Shown piece by piece: positions 24,698 through 32,719 of a stretch of DNA of 64,000 bases; position 1 is the first letter of the stretch; every line of letters begins with the position of its first letter. A program made the translations under genes and the position numbers. The notes beneath the pieces are model-generated. The model made no database searches. It had not been told where the DNA came from and was given only the letters and a program-made list of their open reading frames with translations. Source of the stretch: Cryobacterium sp. SO2 (GTDB lineage: Bacteria; Actinomycetota; Actinomycetes; Actinomycetales; Microbacteriaceae); assembly GCF_026151165.2 (NCBI RefSeq), contig NZ_CP117849.1:372001-436000 (forward strand), read 5' to 3'.

Positions 24698-25710
24698 GCA
24701 TCCGCACCATCGACCCGCCCACCGCGCGCTCCAGGTTCGGTACGCCGCGCCGCCGCTTCACCCTCGGCTCCCGGTACACCCCGGTGCTCGTCACCCTGGC
24801 TCTCCTCATCGCCATGTGGGGCATCGGCGCCACCCGGTACCGCGGCTTCCTCTCGGTGCAGATGCTGCTCAACCTGCTGATCGACAACTCCTTCCTGCTG
24901 GTGCTCGTGGTCGGCATGACGTTCGTGATCCTCACCGGCGGCATCGACCTGTCGGTGGGGTCGGTCGTCGCGCTGTCCACCATGATCGCCGCGTCACTGC
25001 TCCGGGCCGGCTGGCCGCCGCTCGTGGTGATCGTGATCGTGCTGATCGTGGGCTCCACCCTCGGGATGCTGGTGGGCCTGGTCATCCACTTCTTCGAGAT
25101 CCAGCCGTTCATCGCCACCCTCGCCGCCATGTTCCTGGCCCGCGGGCTCTGCTACGTGATCAGCCTCAACTCCATCTCGATCACCGACCCGTTCTTCGTC
25201 GAAATGGCGCAGACCCGCATCCCCCTTGGACCGGGACTGATGATCACGCCCAGCGTGATCATCGCCCTCGTGGTGGTGGGCATCGCGTTCTTCGTGCTGC
25301 ACTACACGCGCACCGGCCGCACCGTCTACGGCATCGGCAACGGCGGCCAGTCCGCGATGCTGATGGGCCTGCCCGTGGCCCGTACCCGGGTTCTCGTGTA
25401 CGTGATCAGCGGGTTTTGCTCGGCGCTCGGCGGTGTGCTCTTCACCTTCTATACGCTGTCCGGCTACAGCCTCACCGCGGTGGGGATGGAACTGGATGCG
25501 ATCGCCGCCGTCGTGATCGGCGGCACCCTGCTCACCGGCGGGTCCGGGTTCATTCTCGGCTCCGTGCTCGGCGTGCTGGTGCTGGGCATCATCCAGACCA
25601 TCATCAGCTTCGAGGGCACCCTGAGCTCGTGGTGGACCAAGATCGTCATCGGCGCCCTGCTGCTGGTGTTCATCGTGTTGCAGCGCCTGCTCACGACGCT
25701 GCGGCGGTAA
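24694..25710 (+). CDS. yjfF: Furanose ABC transporter permease (YjfF-like)
   Basis: 338-residue second permease. Its motifs parallel the first: VVGMTFVILTGGIDLSVGSV, EIQPFIATLAAMFLARGLCY, and AVVIGGTLLTGGSGFILGSV. The ATG overlaps the ytfT stop (ATGA) and has AGGAGG about eight bases upstream. Two permeases that differ in sequence, rather than one homodimer, are the mark of the YtfT/YjfF system. Confidence 0.93.
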   Translation: MSIRTIDPPTARSRFGTPRRRFTLGSRYTPVLVTLALLIAMWGIGATRYRGFLSVQMLLNLLIDNSFLLVLVVGMTFVILTGGIDLSVGSVVALSTMIAASLLRAGWPPLVVIVIVLIVGSTLGMLVGLVIHFFEIQPFIATLAAMFLARGLCYVISLNSISITDPFFVEMAQTRIPLGPGLMITPSVIIALVVVGIAFFVLHYTRTGRTVYGIGNGGQSAMLMGLPVARTRVLVYVISGFCSALGGVLFTFYTLSGYSLTAVGMELDAIAAVVIGGTLLTGGSGFILGSVLGVLVLGIIQTIISFEGTLSSWWTKIVIGALLLVFIVLQRLLTTLRR

Positions 25711-25792
25711 AACGAGCGGTGTTCTGTCGGGAGAATAGGAGTGCGCCGCAATGGGCGCCTCGGTGCGGTCGCACCGGCTGCAGGAGGTGCGT

Positions 25793-26818
25793 GTGACGGA
25801 CGACGACAAGGCGCGCGTCGCGACGATCTTCGACGTGGCCCGGCTCGCCGGCGTCTCGCACCAGACCGTCTCCAGGGTGCTCAACGATCTGCCCAATGTG
25901 CGCCCGGCAACCCGGCAACGGGTGGAGAAGGCCATCGCCGCCCTCAATTACCGCCCGTCGCCTGCCGCGCGGGCACTGGTCACCCGCAGGTCCCGCACCA
26001 TCGGACTGATCACCACCGGCGGGCCGGACTACGGTCCGTCCAGCGCCGTGCTCAACTTCAACGAGGCCGCCAGGTCTGCCCGCTACGCCGTGAGCATGGC
26101 GAGCATGCTCAAGTCCGACCCGGAGTCACTGCACTCCGCCGTGGAACTGCTGCTGCGGCAGAACGTGGAGGCGATCGTCCTGATCGCCGCGCACCGCGGC
26201 GCCCTCGACGCCGTGCAGGGGATCGAGCTCGGGGTGCCGCTGATCAACGTGGAGTCCAGCGGCCGCAGCGGGTTCCACAGCGTGGCCATCGACCAGTACC
26301 ACGGAGCCAGGGCAGCCGTGGCCCACCTCGCCGGGCTGGGGCACACCCGCATCCGCCACCTGGCCGGACCGGCCGACTCGGTGGATGCCACCGAACGGGT
26401 ACGCGGCTGGCGCGACGAACTGGTCGCCCGGGGGCTGGCCGTGGTGGAGCCGATGGTGGGGGACTGGTCGCCGGCCAGCGGGTTCGGGTTCGGCAGTGTG
26501 CTGGCCGAGCACGGCGGGCCGCTGGACTTCACGGCGGTGTTCGCCGGCAACGACCAGATGGCGCTCGGCCTCGTGCACGCTCTCGCCGACCACGGGTTCG
26601 CGGTTCCGGACGACGTGAGCGTGATCGGCTTCGACGACATCCCAGAGTCGGCCTATTTCGCGCCGCCGCTCACGACCATGCGGCAGGACTTCGACGGACT
26701 CGGCCGGGACATCATGCTCACGTTGCTGGCCGTTCTGGCCGACGAGGATGCGCCGGGCGTGCCGCCGACGGTGCCCGAGCTGGTCGTGCGCGCCTCGACG
26801 GCGCCGCCGCGACCCTGA
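25793..26818 (+). CDS. LacI family regulator of the furanose importer
   Basis: 341-residue LacI/GalR regulator. GTG 25793 is chosen because AGGAGG lies five bases upstream; an in-frame ATG at 25751 is the alternative. HTH: TIFDVARLAGVSHQTVSRVL, then the hinge SPAARALVTRR. The sensor domain includes AVFAGNDQMALGLVHALADH and PDDVSVIGFDDIPESAYFAP. It lies 82 bases after the permease operon in the same direction. Likely target: the tandem TTGTGAGCGCTAAC operators at 20860. Close in motif wording to the LacI at 13045, so a duplication is likely. Confidence 0.92.
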   Translation: MTDDDKARVATIFDVARLAGVSHQTVSRVLNDLPNVRPATRQRVEKAIAALNYRPSPAARALVTRRSRTIGLITTGGPDYGPSSAVLNFNEAARSARYAVSMASMLKSDPESLHSAVELLLRQNVEAIVLIAAHRGALDAVQGIELGVPLINVESSGRSGFHSVAIDQYHGARAAVAHLAGLGHTRIRHLAGPADSVDATERVRGWRDELVARGLAVVEPMVGDWSPASGFGFGSVLAEHGGPLDFTAVFAGNDQMALGLVHALADHGFAVPDDVSVIGFDDIPESAYFAPPLTTMRQDFDGLGRDIMLTLLAVLADEDAPGVPPTVPELVVRASTAPPRP

Positions 26819-26911
26819 CCCGACCCGCCAGACGCAGCCCGAGCCCGCCCGGGCCGGCTCCGACGCGCCCGGCGCGAATTCCACAGACCGAAAAAACAGG
26901 ATCCGGCTGCC

Positions 26912-26920
26912 TGTGGATAA
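26912..26920 (-). promoter_or_regulatory. Perfect DnaA box upstream of nrdH
   Basis: TGTGGATAA is the exact complement of the DnaA box TTATCCACA. It lies about 310 bases upstream of nrdH inside a 404-base non-coding gap. DnaA control of ribonucleotide reductase genes is established in E. coli; here it is inferred from the site. Confidence 0.5.
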
Positions 26921-26988
26921 CTTGTGCTCGACCCGCGGGATTCTGCGGCTTTTGCGCGGGTCGGCCTGTTGACAACCGGTGGAATGTC

Positions 26989-26997
26989 GGTGGATAA
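26989..26997 (-). promoter_or_regulatory. Near-consensus DnaA box upstream of nrdH
   Basis: GGTGGATAA differs from the DnaA box complement by one base. It is 77 bp from the perfect box, in the same orientation, and just upstream of the CATAAT -10 candidate at 27001. TTGACA at 26969-26974 also lies in this region. Confidence 0.4.
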
Positions 26998-27011
26998 GTA
27001 CATAATTGTAA

Positions 27012-27059
27012 TTCCCCCATGTAGTGGCTGTTCCTATCTGCAATCACTAGATGTAGTAT
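27012..27059. promoter_or_regulatory. Pair of NrdR boxes in the nrdHIEF promoter
   Basis: The distal box 27044-27059 (CACTAGATGTAGTA core) is a good match to the NrdR box outline CACWATATATWGTG. The proximal box 27012-27027 keeps the half ATGTAGTG (27019-27026). The repeated half-sites are 32 bp apart, three helical turns, the usual spacing for NrdR pairs. They follow CATAAT (27001-27006), so binding would cover the start region. NrdR is encoded outside the window. The rest of the gap 26819-27222 holds two DnaA boxes and a leader of about 160 bases with no clear structure. Confidence 0.7.
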
Positions 27060-27222
27060 TGAAGTTCAAGCACAGACACAAAGCACCACCCAGAACTTCG
27101 CACTTTTCGAGTGCATTTCACACATGTTTCCATCACGTCTTCACCAGGATTTCTGTACAGCTCCGCCGCACAGCTTTGCCCACGGTCATGAACGACGAGA
27201 ACGACACGAGAGGCCTCATCAG

Positions 27223-27456
27223 ATGGCAATCACCGTTTACACCAAGCCGTCCTGCGTGCAGTGCACCGCGACCTACCGCGCCCTGGACAACAAGGGCATC
27301 GAGTACAACATCCTCGACCTGTCGGCCGACGAGAACGCACTCGAGGCCGTCAAGGCGCTCGGCTACCTGCAGGCCCCCGTCGTCATCACCGACGAGGACC
27401 ACTGGTCGGGCTTCCGTCCCGACAAGATCAACGAGCTCGCCGCCCGTCTGGCGTAA
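27223..27456 (+). CDS. nrdH: NrdH-redoxin (glutaredoxin-like)
   Basis: 77-residue thioredoxin-fold protein that supplies electrons to the class Ib ribonucleotide reductase. The active site CVQC is at residues 11-14 (TVYTKPSCVQC). The C-terminal YLQAPVVITDEDHWSGFRPDKI contains the NrdH signature WSGFRPD, which distinguishes it from glutaredoxin and lets thioredoxin reductase reduce it. An upstream in-frame ATG at 27124 would add 33 untypical residues. It is the first gene of nrdHIEF. Confidence 0.97.
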   Translation: MAITVYTKPSCVQCTATYRALDNKGIEYNILDLSADENALEAVKALGYLQAPVVITDEDHWSGFRPDKINELAARLA

Positions 27457-27518
27457 CCCCCACAGCGCCTGGGGGGCGCCGACCGCTCGACCGCACAACT
27501 CGCACGAAAAGGGGACCC

Positions 27519-28001
27519 ATGCTGCTTCAGGCTGATTCCACTCGCGAGTCGTCCGGAAGTGCGATCGCCACTGCGCCGACCGAGACCGACGCCGGCACGG
27601 TCGACATCATCTACTTCTCGAGCATCTCGGGCAACACCAAGAGGTTCGTCGAGAAGCTCGGCCGCCCGGCCGCGCGCATCCCGCTCTACCCCAAGGATGC
27701 GCCGCTCGTCGCCCGGCATCCGTTCGTACTCGTCCTGCCCACCTACGGCGGCGGCAACCTGGGGCCGGCCGTGCCGCGCCAGGTCATCCGCTTTCTGAAC
27801 GACGAGCGCAACCGCTCGCTAATCCGCGGCGTCATCGGCGCCGGCAACACGAATTTCGGTGAGGCATTCTGCCTGGCCGGGGACATCATCGCGCAAAAAT
27901 GCGGTGTGCCCCATCTGTATCGCTTTGAAGTATTCGGCACACCGGACGACGTAGCCACCGTTCACGAAGGATTGGAAGAATTTTGGAAGCAACAGCCGTG
28001 A
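27519..28001 (+). CDS. nrdI: Ribonucleotide reductase assembly flavodoxin NrdI
   Basis: 160-residue flavodoxin-like protein that generates the oxidant for the Mn-tyrosyl radical of NrdF. The FMN phosphate loop reads YFSSISGNTKRFVEKL. Other NrdI marks are LVLPTYGGG and IGAGNTNFGEAFCLAGD. The N-terminal 27 residues (LLQADSTRESS onward) are an extension with no homologous pattern. AAAAGGGG precedes the ATG. Its stop overlaps the nrdE GTG start (GTGA). Confidence 0.96.
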   Translation: MLLQADSTRESSGSAIATAPTETDAGTVDIIYFSSISGNTKRFVEKLGRPAARIPLYPKDAPLVARHPFVLVLPTYGGGNLGPAVPRQVIRFLNDERNRSLIRGVIGAGNTNFGEAFCLAGDIIAQKCGVPHLYRFEVFGTPDDVATVHEGLEEFWKQQP

Positions 28002-30142
28002 AGGTCACCCCGATCAGCCCGCCCTCCGGGCTGGACATGGACTATCACTCCCTCAACGCCATGCTCAACCTGTATGGCCCGAGCGGGGAGATCCAGTTCG
28101 ACAAGGACCGCGAAGCTGCCCGGGAGTTCTTCCTGCAGCACGTGAACCAGAACACGGTGTTCTTCCACTCGCTGCGTGAGCGCCTCGACTACCTGGTGGA
28201 GAAGGAGTACTACGAGCAGGCCGTTCTCGACCTGTACAGCTTCGAGTTCATCACCAAGCTGAACGACCTGGCGTACTCGAAGAAGTTCCGCTTCCAGACC
28301 TTCCTCGGCGCGTTCAAGTACTACACCTCCTACACGCTGAAGACGTTCGACGGCAAGCGCTACCTCGAGCGCTTCGAAGACCGTGTCGTGATGACCTCCC
28401 TCGGCCTCGCCCAGGGTGACGAAGAGCTCGCGATCGCGCTCGTCGAGGAGATCATCGCCGGCCGCTTCCAGCCCGCGACCCCCACCTTCCTCAACTCCGG
28501 CAAGGCCCAGCGCGGCGAGCTCGTCTCCTGCTTCCTGCTCCGCATCGAAGACAACATGGAGTCCATCTCCCGCGGCATCAACTCCTCGCTGCAGCTGTCC
28601 AAGCGCGGCGGCGGCGTGGCCCTGCTGCTCTCCAACATCCGTGAGTCCGGCGCTCCGATCAAGCAGATCGAGAACCAGTCCAGCGGCATCATCCCCGTGA
28701 TGAAGCTTCTCGAAGACTCCTTCAGCTACGCCAACCAGCTCGGTGCCCGTCAGGGTGCCGGTGCGGTGTACCTGCAGGCGCACCACCCCGACATCATGCG
28801 CTTCCTCGACACCAAGCGTGAGAACGCCGACGAGAAGATCCGCATCAAGACCCTCTCCCTCGGCGTGGTCATCCCGGACATCACCTTCGAGCTGGCCAAG
28901 AACAACGAAGACATGTACCTGTTCTCCCCGTACGACGTGGAGCGCGTCTACGGCGTGCCGTTCGCCGACATCTCGGTCTCCGAGAAGTACCACGAGATGG
29001 TCGACGACCCGCGCATCAAGAAGTCCAAGATGAAGGCCCGCGACTTCTTCCAGACCCTCGCCGAGATCCAGTTCGAGTCCGGCTACCCGTACATCATGTT
29101 CGAAGACACCGTGAACAAGGCGAACCCGATCCAGGGCCGCATCAACATGTCGAACCTGTGCTCGGAGATCCTCCAGGTCAACACCCCGACCACGTACAAC
29201 GAGGACCTCTCCTACGACACCATCGGCAAGGACATCTCCTGCAACCTCGGTTCGATGAACATCGCGCTGGCGATGGATGCGCCCGACTTCGGCCGGGTCG
29301 TCGACACCGCCATCCGCGGCCTCAGCGCCGTCTCCGACCAGAGCCACATCGCGTCGGTGCGTTCGATCGAGAGCGGCAACGACAAGTCGCACGCCATCGG
29401 CCTGGGCCAGATGAACCTGCACGGCTACCTCGCTCGTGAGCGGGTGTACTACGGCAGCGAAGAGGGCATCGACTTCACCAACATCTACTTCTACACGGTG
29501 CTGTTCCACGCCCTGCGCGCCTCGAACAAGATCGCCATCGAACGCGGCACCACCTTCGAGGGCTTCGAGAACTCCACCTACGCCTCCGGCGCCTTCTTCG
29601 ACAAGTACACCGACCAGGTCTGGGCACCCAGCACCGTGCGCGGCGCTGAGCTGTTCGCGAACTCCAACGTCGAAATCCCCACGCAGGCCGACTGGGCCGA
29701 GCTCAAGGCATCCGTCATGGCGCACGGCATCTACAACCAGAACCTGCAGGCCGTGCCGCCGACCGGGTCGATCTCGTACATCAACAACTCGACCGCGTCG
29801 ATCCACCCGATCGCCTCGAAGATCGAGATCCGCAAGGAAGGCAAGCTCGGCCGCGTGTACTACCCGGCGCCGTTCATGACGAACGACAACACCGAGTTCT
29901 ACCAGGATGCCTACGAAATCGGCTACGAGAAGGTCATCGACACCTACGCCGCGGCGACGCAGCACGTGGACCAGGGTCTCTCGCTGACGCTGTTCTTCAA
30001 GGACACCGCCACCACCCGCGACATCAACCGCGCGCAGATCTACGCGTGGAAGAAGGGCATCAAGACGATCTACTACATTCGTCTGCGCCAGATGGCCCTC
30101 GAGGGCACCGAGGTTGAGGGCTGCGTCAGCTGCGCGCTCTGA
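27998..30142 (+). CDS. nrdE: Class Ib ribonucleoside-diphosphate reductase alpha subunit
   Basis: 714 residues from GTG 27998, which overlaps the nrdI stop as GTGA and has GGAAG eight bases upstream; an in-frame TTG at 27983 is a weaker option. The catalytic barrel shows ATPTFLNSGKAQRGELVSCFLL with the redox Cys, SKRGGGVALLLSNIR, NLCSEILQ and CNLGSMNIALAM. The PPTGSISYINNSTASIHP loop follows, and the C-terminal redox pair CVSC ends the protein. There is no N-terminal ATP cone, as expected for class Ib. Reduces NDPs to dNDPs with NrdF. The 105-base gap to nrdF contains a long inverted repeat. Confidence 0.97.
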   Translation: MKVTPISPPSGLDMDYHSLNAMLNLYGPSGEIQFDKDREAAREFFLQHVNQNTVFFHSLRERLDYLVEKEYYEQAVLDLYSFEFITKLNDLAYSKKFRFQTFLGAFKYYTSYTLKTFDGKRYLERFEDRVVMTSLGLAQGDEELAIALVEEIIAGRFQPATPTFLNSGKAQRGELVSCFLLRIEDNMESISRGINSSLQLSKRGGGVALLLSNIRESGAPIKQIENQSSGIIPVMKLLEDSFSYANQLGARQGAGAVYLQAHHPDIMRFLDTKRENADEKIRIKTLSLGVVIPDITFELAKNNEDMYLFSPYDVERVYGVPFADISVSEKYHEMVDDPRIKKSKMKARDFFQTLAEIQFESGYPYIMFEDTVNKANPIQGRINMSNLCSEILQVNTPTTYNEDLSYDTIGKDISCNLGSMNIALAMDAPDFGRVVDTAIRGLSAVSDQSHIASVRSIESGNDKSHAIGLGQMNLHGYLARERVYYGSEEGIDFTNIYFYTVLFHALRASNKIAIERGTTFEGFENSTYASGAFFDKYTDQVWAPSTVRGAELFANSNVEIPTQADWAELKASVMAHGIYNQNLQAVPPTGSISYINNSTASIHPIASKIEIRKEGKLGRVYYPAPFMTNDNTEFYQDAYEIGYEKVIDTYAAATQHVDQGLSLTLFFKDTATTRDINRAQIYAWKKGIKTIYYIRLRQMALEGTEVEGCVSCAL

Positions 30143-30162
30143 TGTAACAGCGGCATAATCGG

Positions 30163-30219
30163 TGGTCGAGCTTGTCGAGACCACGCAAGCAACTCTCGAG
30201 ATCTCGACAAGCTCGACCA
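30163..30219. repeat. 18-bp inverted repeat between nrdE and nrdF
   Basis: TGGTCGAGCTTGTCGAGA at 30163-30180 and its exact complement TCTCGACAAGCTCGACCA at 30202-30219 form an 18-bp stem with a 21-base loop. Sequences of this type (GGTCGAGCTTGTCGAG) recur as dispersed intergenic palindromes in actinobacteria. A decayed relative is at 34378-34464. Here it may adjust the ratio of nrdE to nrdF mRNA. Confidence 0.8.
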
Positions 30220-30247
30220 ACGGTGCATCACCACAAAGGACTAAGAA

Positions 30248-31222
30248 ATGATTGACAAGCTCAAGCTCGTCTCCCACGTTGACGCGATCAACTGGAACAA
30301 GATCGAAGACGAGAAAGACGTTGAGGTCTGGAACCGTCTCGTCAACAACTTCTGGCTGCCGGAGAAGATCCCGCTGTCCAACGACGTGCAGTCGTGGAAC
30401 CAGCTCACGCCGGTGGAGCAGCAGCTCACCATGCGCGTGTTCACCGGCCTTACCCTGCTCGACACCATCCAGGGCACCGTCGGCGCCGTTTCGCTGATCC
30501 CCGACGCGATCACCCCGCACGAGGAAGCCGTCTACACGAACATCGCGTTCATGGAGTCTGTGCACGCGAAGAGCTACTCCTCGATCTTCTCGACCCTCGC
30601 GTCGACGAAGGAGATCGACGAGGCGTTCCGCTGGTCGACGGAGAACGAGAACCTGCAGAAGAAGGCGTCCATCGTGATGGACTACTACCAGGGCGACGAC
30701 CCGCTCAAGCGCAAGGTCGCCTCGGTGCTGCTCGAGTCGTTCCTGTTCTACTCGGGCTTCTACCTGCCGATGTACTTCTCCAGCCGCGCCCGCCTCACCA
30801 ACACGGCCGACCTCATCCGCCTGATCATCCGGGATGAAGCCGTGCACGGTTACTACATCGGCTACAAGTTCCAGAAGGGTCTCGAGGGCGCCACGCAGGA
30901 GCGCAAGGATGAGATCAAGGACTACACCTTCAACCTCATGTTCGAGCTGTACGAGAACGAGGTGCAGTACACGCAGGATCTCTACGACCAGGTCGGCCTG
31001 ACCGAAGACGTGAAGAAGTTTCTGCACTACAACGCCAACAAGGCGCTGATGAACCTCGGCTACGAGGCCATGTTCCCCAAGGCCGTCACCGACGTGAACC
31101 CGGCGATCCTGTCGGCCCTGTCGCCGAACGCCGACGAGAACCACGACTTCTTCTCCGGGTCGGGCTCCTCGTACGTCATCGGCAAGGCCGTCAATACCGA
31201 AGACGACGACTGGGACTTCTAA
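30248..31222 (+). CDS. nrdF: Class Ib ribonucleoside-diphosphate reductase beta subunit
   Basis: 324-residue radical-bearing subunit with a dimetal (Mn or Fe) site. Metal ligand motifs are visible: DTIQGTVGA (Asp), EEAVYTNIAFMESVHAKSYS (Glu, Glu, His and the region of the radical Tyr), and IIRDEAVHGYYIGYKFQ (Glu, His). The N-terminal DAINWNKIEDEKDVEVWNRL is typical. AAAGGA precedes the ATG. A TTCG-loop terminator closes the operon 20 bases after the stop. Confidence 0.97.
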   Translation: MIDKLKLVSHVDAINWNKIEDEKDVEVWNRLVNNFWLPEKIPLSNDVQSWNQLTPVEQQLTMRVFTGLTLLDTIQGTVGAVSLIPDAITPHEEAVYTNIAFMESVHAKSYSSIFSTLASTKEIDEAFRWSTENENLQKKASIVMDYYQGDDPLKRKVASVLLESFLFYSGFYLPMYFSSRARLTNTADLIRLIIRDEAVHGYYIGYKFQKGLEGATQERKDEIKDYTFNLMFELYENEVQYTQDLYDQVGLTEDVKKFLHYNANKALMNLGYEAMFPKAVTDVNPAILSALSPNADENHDFFSGSGSSYVIGKAVNTEDDDWDF

Positions 31223-31242
31223 CCCTCGAATCACTGGTGACA

Positions 31243-31270
31243 GGGCGGATGCTTCGGCATCCGCCCTTTT
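31243..31270 (+). terminator. Rho-independent terminator of nrdHIEF
   Basis: GGGCGGATGC and GCATCCGCCC form a perfect 10-bp stem on a TTCG tetraloop, followed by TTTT. Confidence 0.92.
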
Positions 31271-31312
31271 GCAGCCGTCGCCTCGAGAGCGGTTGCGGGC
31301 TACCGTGGGGGC

Positions 31313-32719
31313 GTGTCCGTCGCTCCAGCTGATACCCGGGTCGCTCACGCCGAGGGCGTGCAGCGGCTTCTCGCGAGCTACCGGGCCGTGCCGGCGACGG
31401 ACTCGGTCCGGCTGGCCAAACCGACATCCAATCTGTTTCGAACGCGCACGAAGGCCCACGTCAGAGGCCTCGATACCTCCGGGTTGACGGGGGTCATCAG
31501 CGTCGACGCCGAGGCGCGGACGGCGGAGGTCGCTGGCATGTGCACCTACGACGACCTCGTCGCCGCGACCCTTCCCGCCGGCCTGGCGCCGCTGGTCGTG
31601 CCGCAGCTGAAGACCATTACGCTCGGCGGCGCCGTCACCGGTCTCGGTATCGAGTCGACCTCGTTCCGCAACGGACTGCCGCACGAGTCGGTGCTCGAGA
31701 TGGACATCCTCACCGGCACGGGGGAGGTGCTCACCGTGTCGCCCACCGAGCATGCGGATCTGTACCGGGCCTTCCCCAACTCCTACGGCACGTTGGGGTA
31801 CGCGGTGCGCCTGCGCATCGACCTGGAGCCGGTCAAGCCATTCGTCGCCCTCCGGCACCTGCGCTTCCACTCCCTCAGCGACCTGGTCACGGTGATGGGC
31901 CGCATCGTTCAGACCGGCCGGCTCGACGGGGTGGCGATCGACTACCTGGACGCAGTGGTGTTCAGCGCCGAGGAGAGCTACCTCTGCGTCGGCGTGCAGA
32001 CCGATTCCCACGGTGCCGTCAGCGACTACACCGGCCAGCAGATCTATTACCGCTCGATCCAGCACGACAACGGCGTGACGGATGACCGCCTCACCATTCA
32101 CGACTACCTGTGGCGGTGGGACGCCGACTGGTTCTGGTGCTCCAAGCCGTTCGGCGCCCAGGATCCACGCATCCGCCGCATCTGGCCGAAGGCCTATCGG
32201 AGCAGCCGCTTCTACTCGACGCTGATGAAGTACGAACAACGGTTTCGGATCGGCGACCGGATCGAAAAGCTGGGCGGCCGGCCGCCGCGCGAACGCGTCG
32301 TGCAGGATGTCGAAGTTCCCCTCGCGCGGTGTGCAGAGTACCTTGACTGGTTCCTGGCGACTGTGCCGATCGTGCCGATCTGGCTGTGCCCACTGCGGCT
32401 GCGTCGGGTCAGCAGCGACACGGCCGACAGCGCCGGCGACGGCTGGCCTCTGTACCCGATCAAGACGAACCAGACCTACGTCAACGTGGGCTTCTGGGGG
32501 ACTGTGCCCATCGGGCCACAGGAGGGCGAGACGAACCGGCTGATCGAGCGTCGGGTCACCGAACTCCACGGGCACAAGTCGCTGTACTCCGACTCCTATT
32601 ACTCCCGGGCGGAGTTCGACGAACTCTACGGCGGCGACAGCTACCGGGCAGTGAAAACACGATACGACCCTGACTCACGTCTCCTCGACCTCTATGCCAA
32701 GGCGGTGCAGCGACGATGA
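31313..32719 (+). CDS. FAD-binding oxidoreductase, probable 10-methyl fatty acid reductase
   Basis: 468-residue FAD_binding_4 (vanillyl-alcohol-oxidase fold) protein. The FAD-binding part shows LVVPQLKTITLGGAVTGLGI followed by ESTSFRNGLPHESVLEMDIL, with the substrate domain after about residue 200. Architecture and wording resemble DHCR24-like reductases such as mycobacterial Rv0449c and the TmsA/BfaA proteins. These reduce a 10-methylene phospholipid chain to 10-methyl (tuberculostearic-type) acids. The stop overlaps the start of the adjacent methyltransferase (ATGA), the exact partner needed. GTG start at 31313. The assignment rests on this pairing and has not been tested. Confidence 0.8.
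   Translation: MSVAPADTRVAHAEGVQRLLASYRAVPATDSVRLAKPTSNLFRTRTKAHVRGLDTSGLTGVISVDAEARTAEVAGMCTYDDLVAATLPAGLAPLVVPQLKTITLGGAVTGLGIESTSFRNGLPHESVLEMDILTGTGEVLTVSPTEHADLYRAFPNSYGTLGYAVRLRIDLEPVKPFVALRHLRFHSLSDLVTVMGRIVQTGRLDGVAIDYLDAVVFSAEESYLCVGVQTDSHGAVSDYTGQQIYYRSIQHDNGVTDDRLTIHDYLWRWDADWFWCSKPFGAQDPRIRRIWPKAYRSSRFYSTLMKYEQRFRIGDRIEKLGGRPPRERVVQDVEVPLARCAEYLDWFLATVPIVPIWLCPLRLRRVSSDTADSAGDGWPLYPIKTNQTYVNVGFWGTVPIGPQEGETNRLIERRVTELHGHKSLYSDSYYSRAEFDELYGGDSYRAVKTRYDPDSRLLDLYAKAVQRR

Noticed and set aside
26912..26997. Chromosomal replication origin
   Set aside because: Only two DnaA boxes are present and no dnaA, dnaN or gyr genes; the boxes are better read as nrd promoter elements.
25741..26997. 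418-codon frame overlapping the third LacI gene
   Set aside because: Out-of-frame shadow, rich in Arg, Gly and Ala, of a certain LacI gene.
27124..27222. N-terminal extension of NrdH from an in-frame ATG at 27124
   Set aside because: The extra 33 residues (FPSRLHQDFCTAPPHS onward) do not occur in NrdH proteins, and ATG 27223 starts exactly where the thioredoxin fold begins.
27962..32575. 1537-codon open frame on the minus strand across nrdE, nrdF and the FAD oxidoreductase
   Set aside because: Long antisense frame produced by strong GC3 bias; it covers several certain genes and the nrd terminator and has no recognisable domains.
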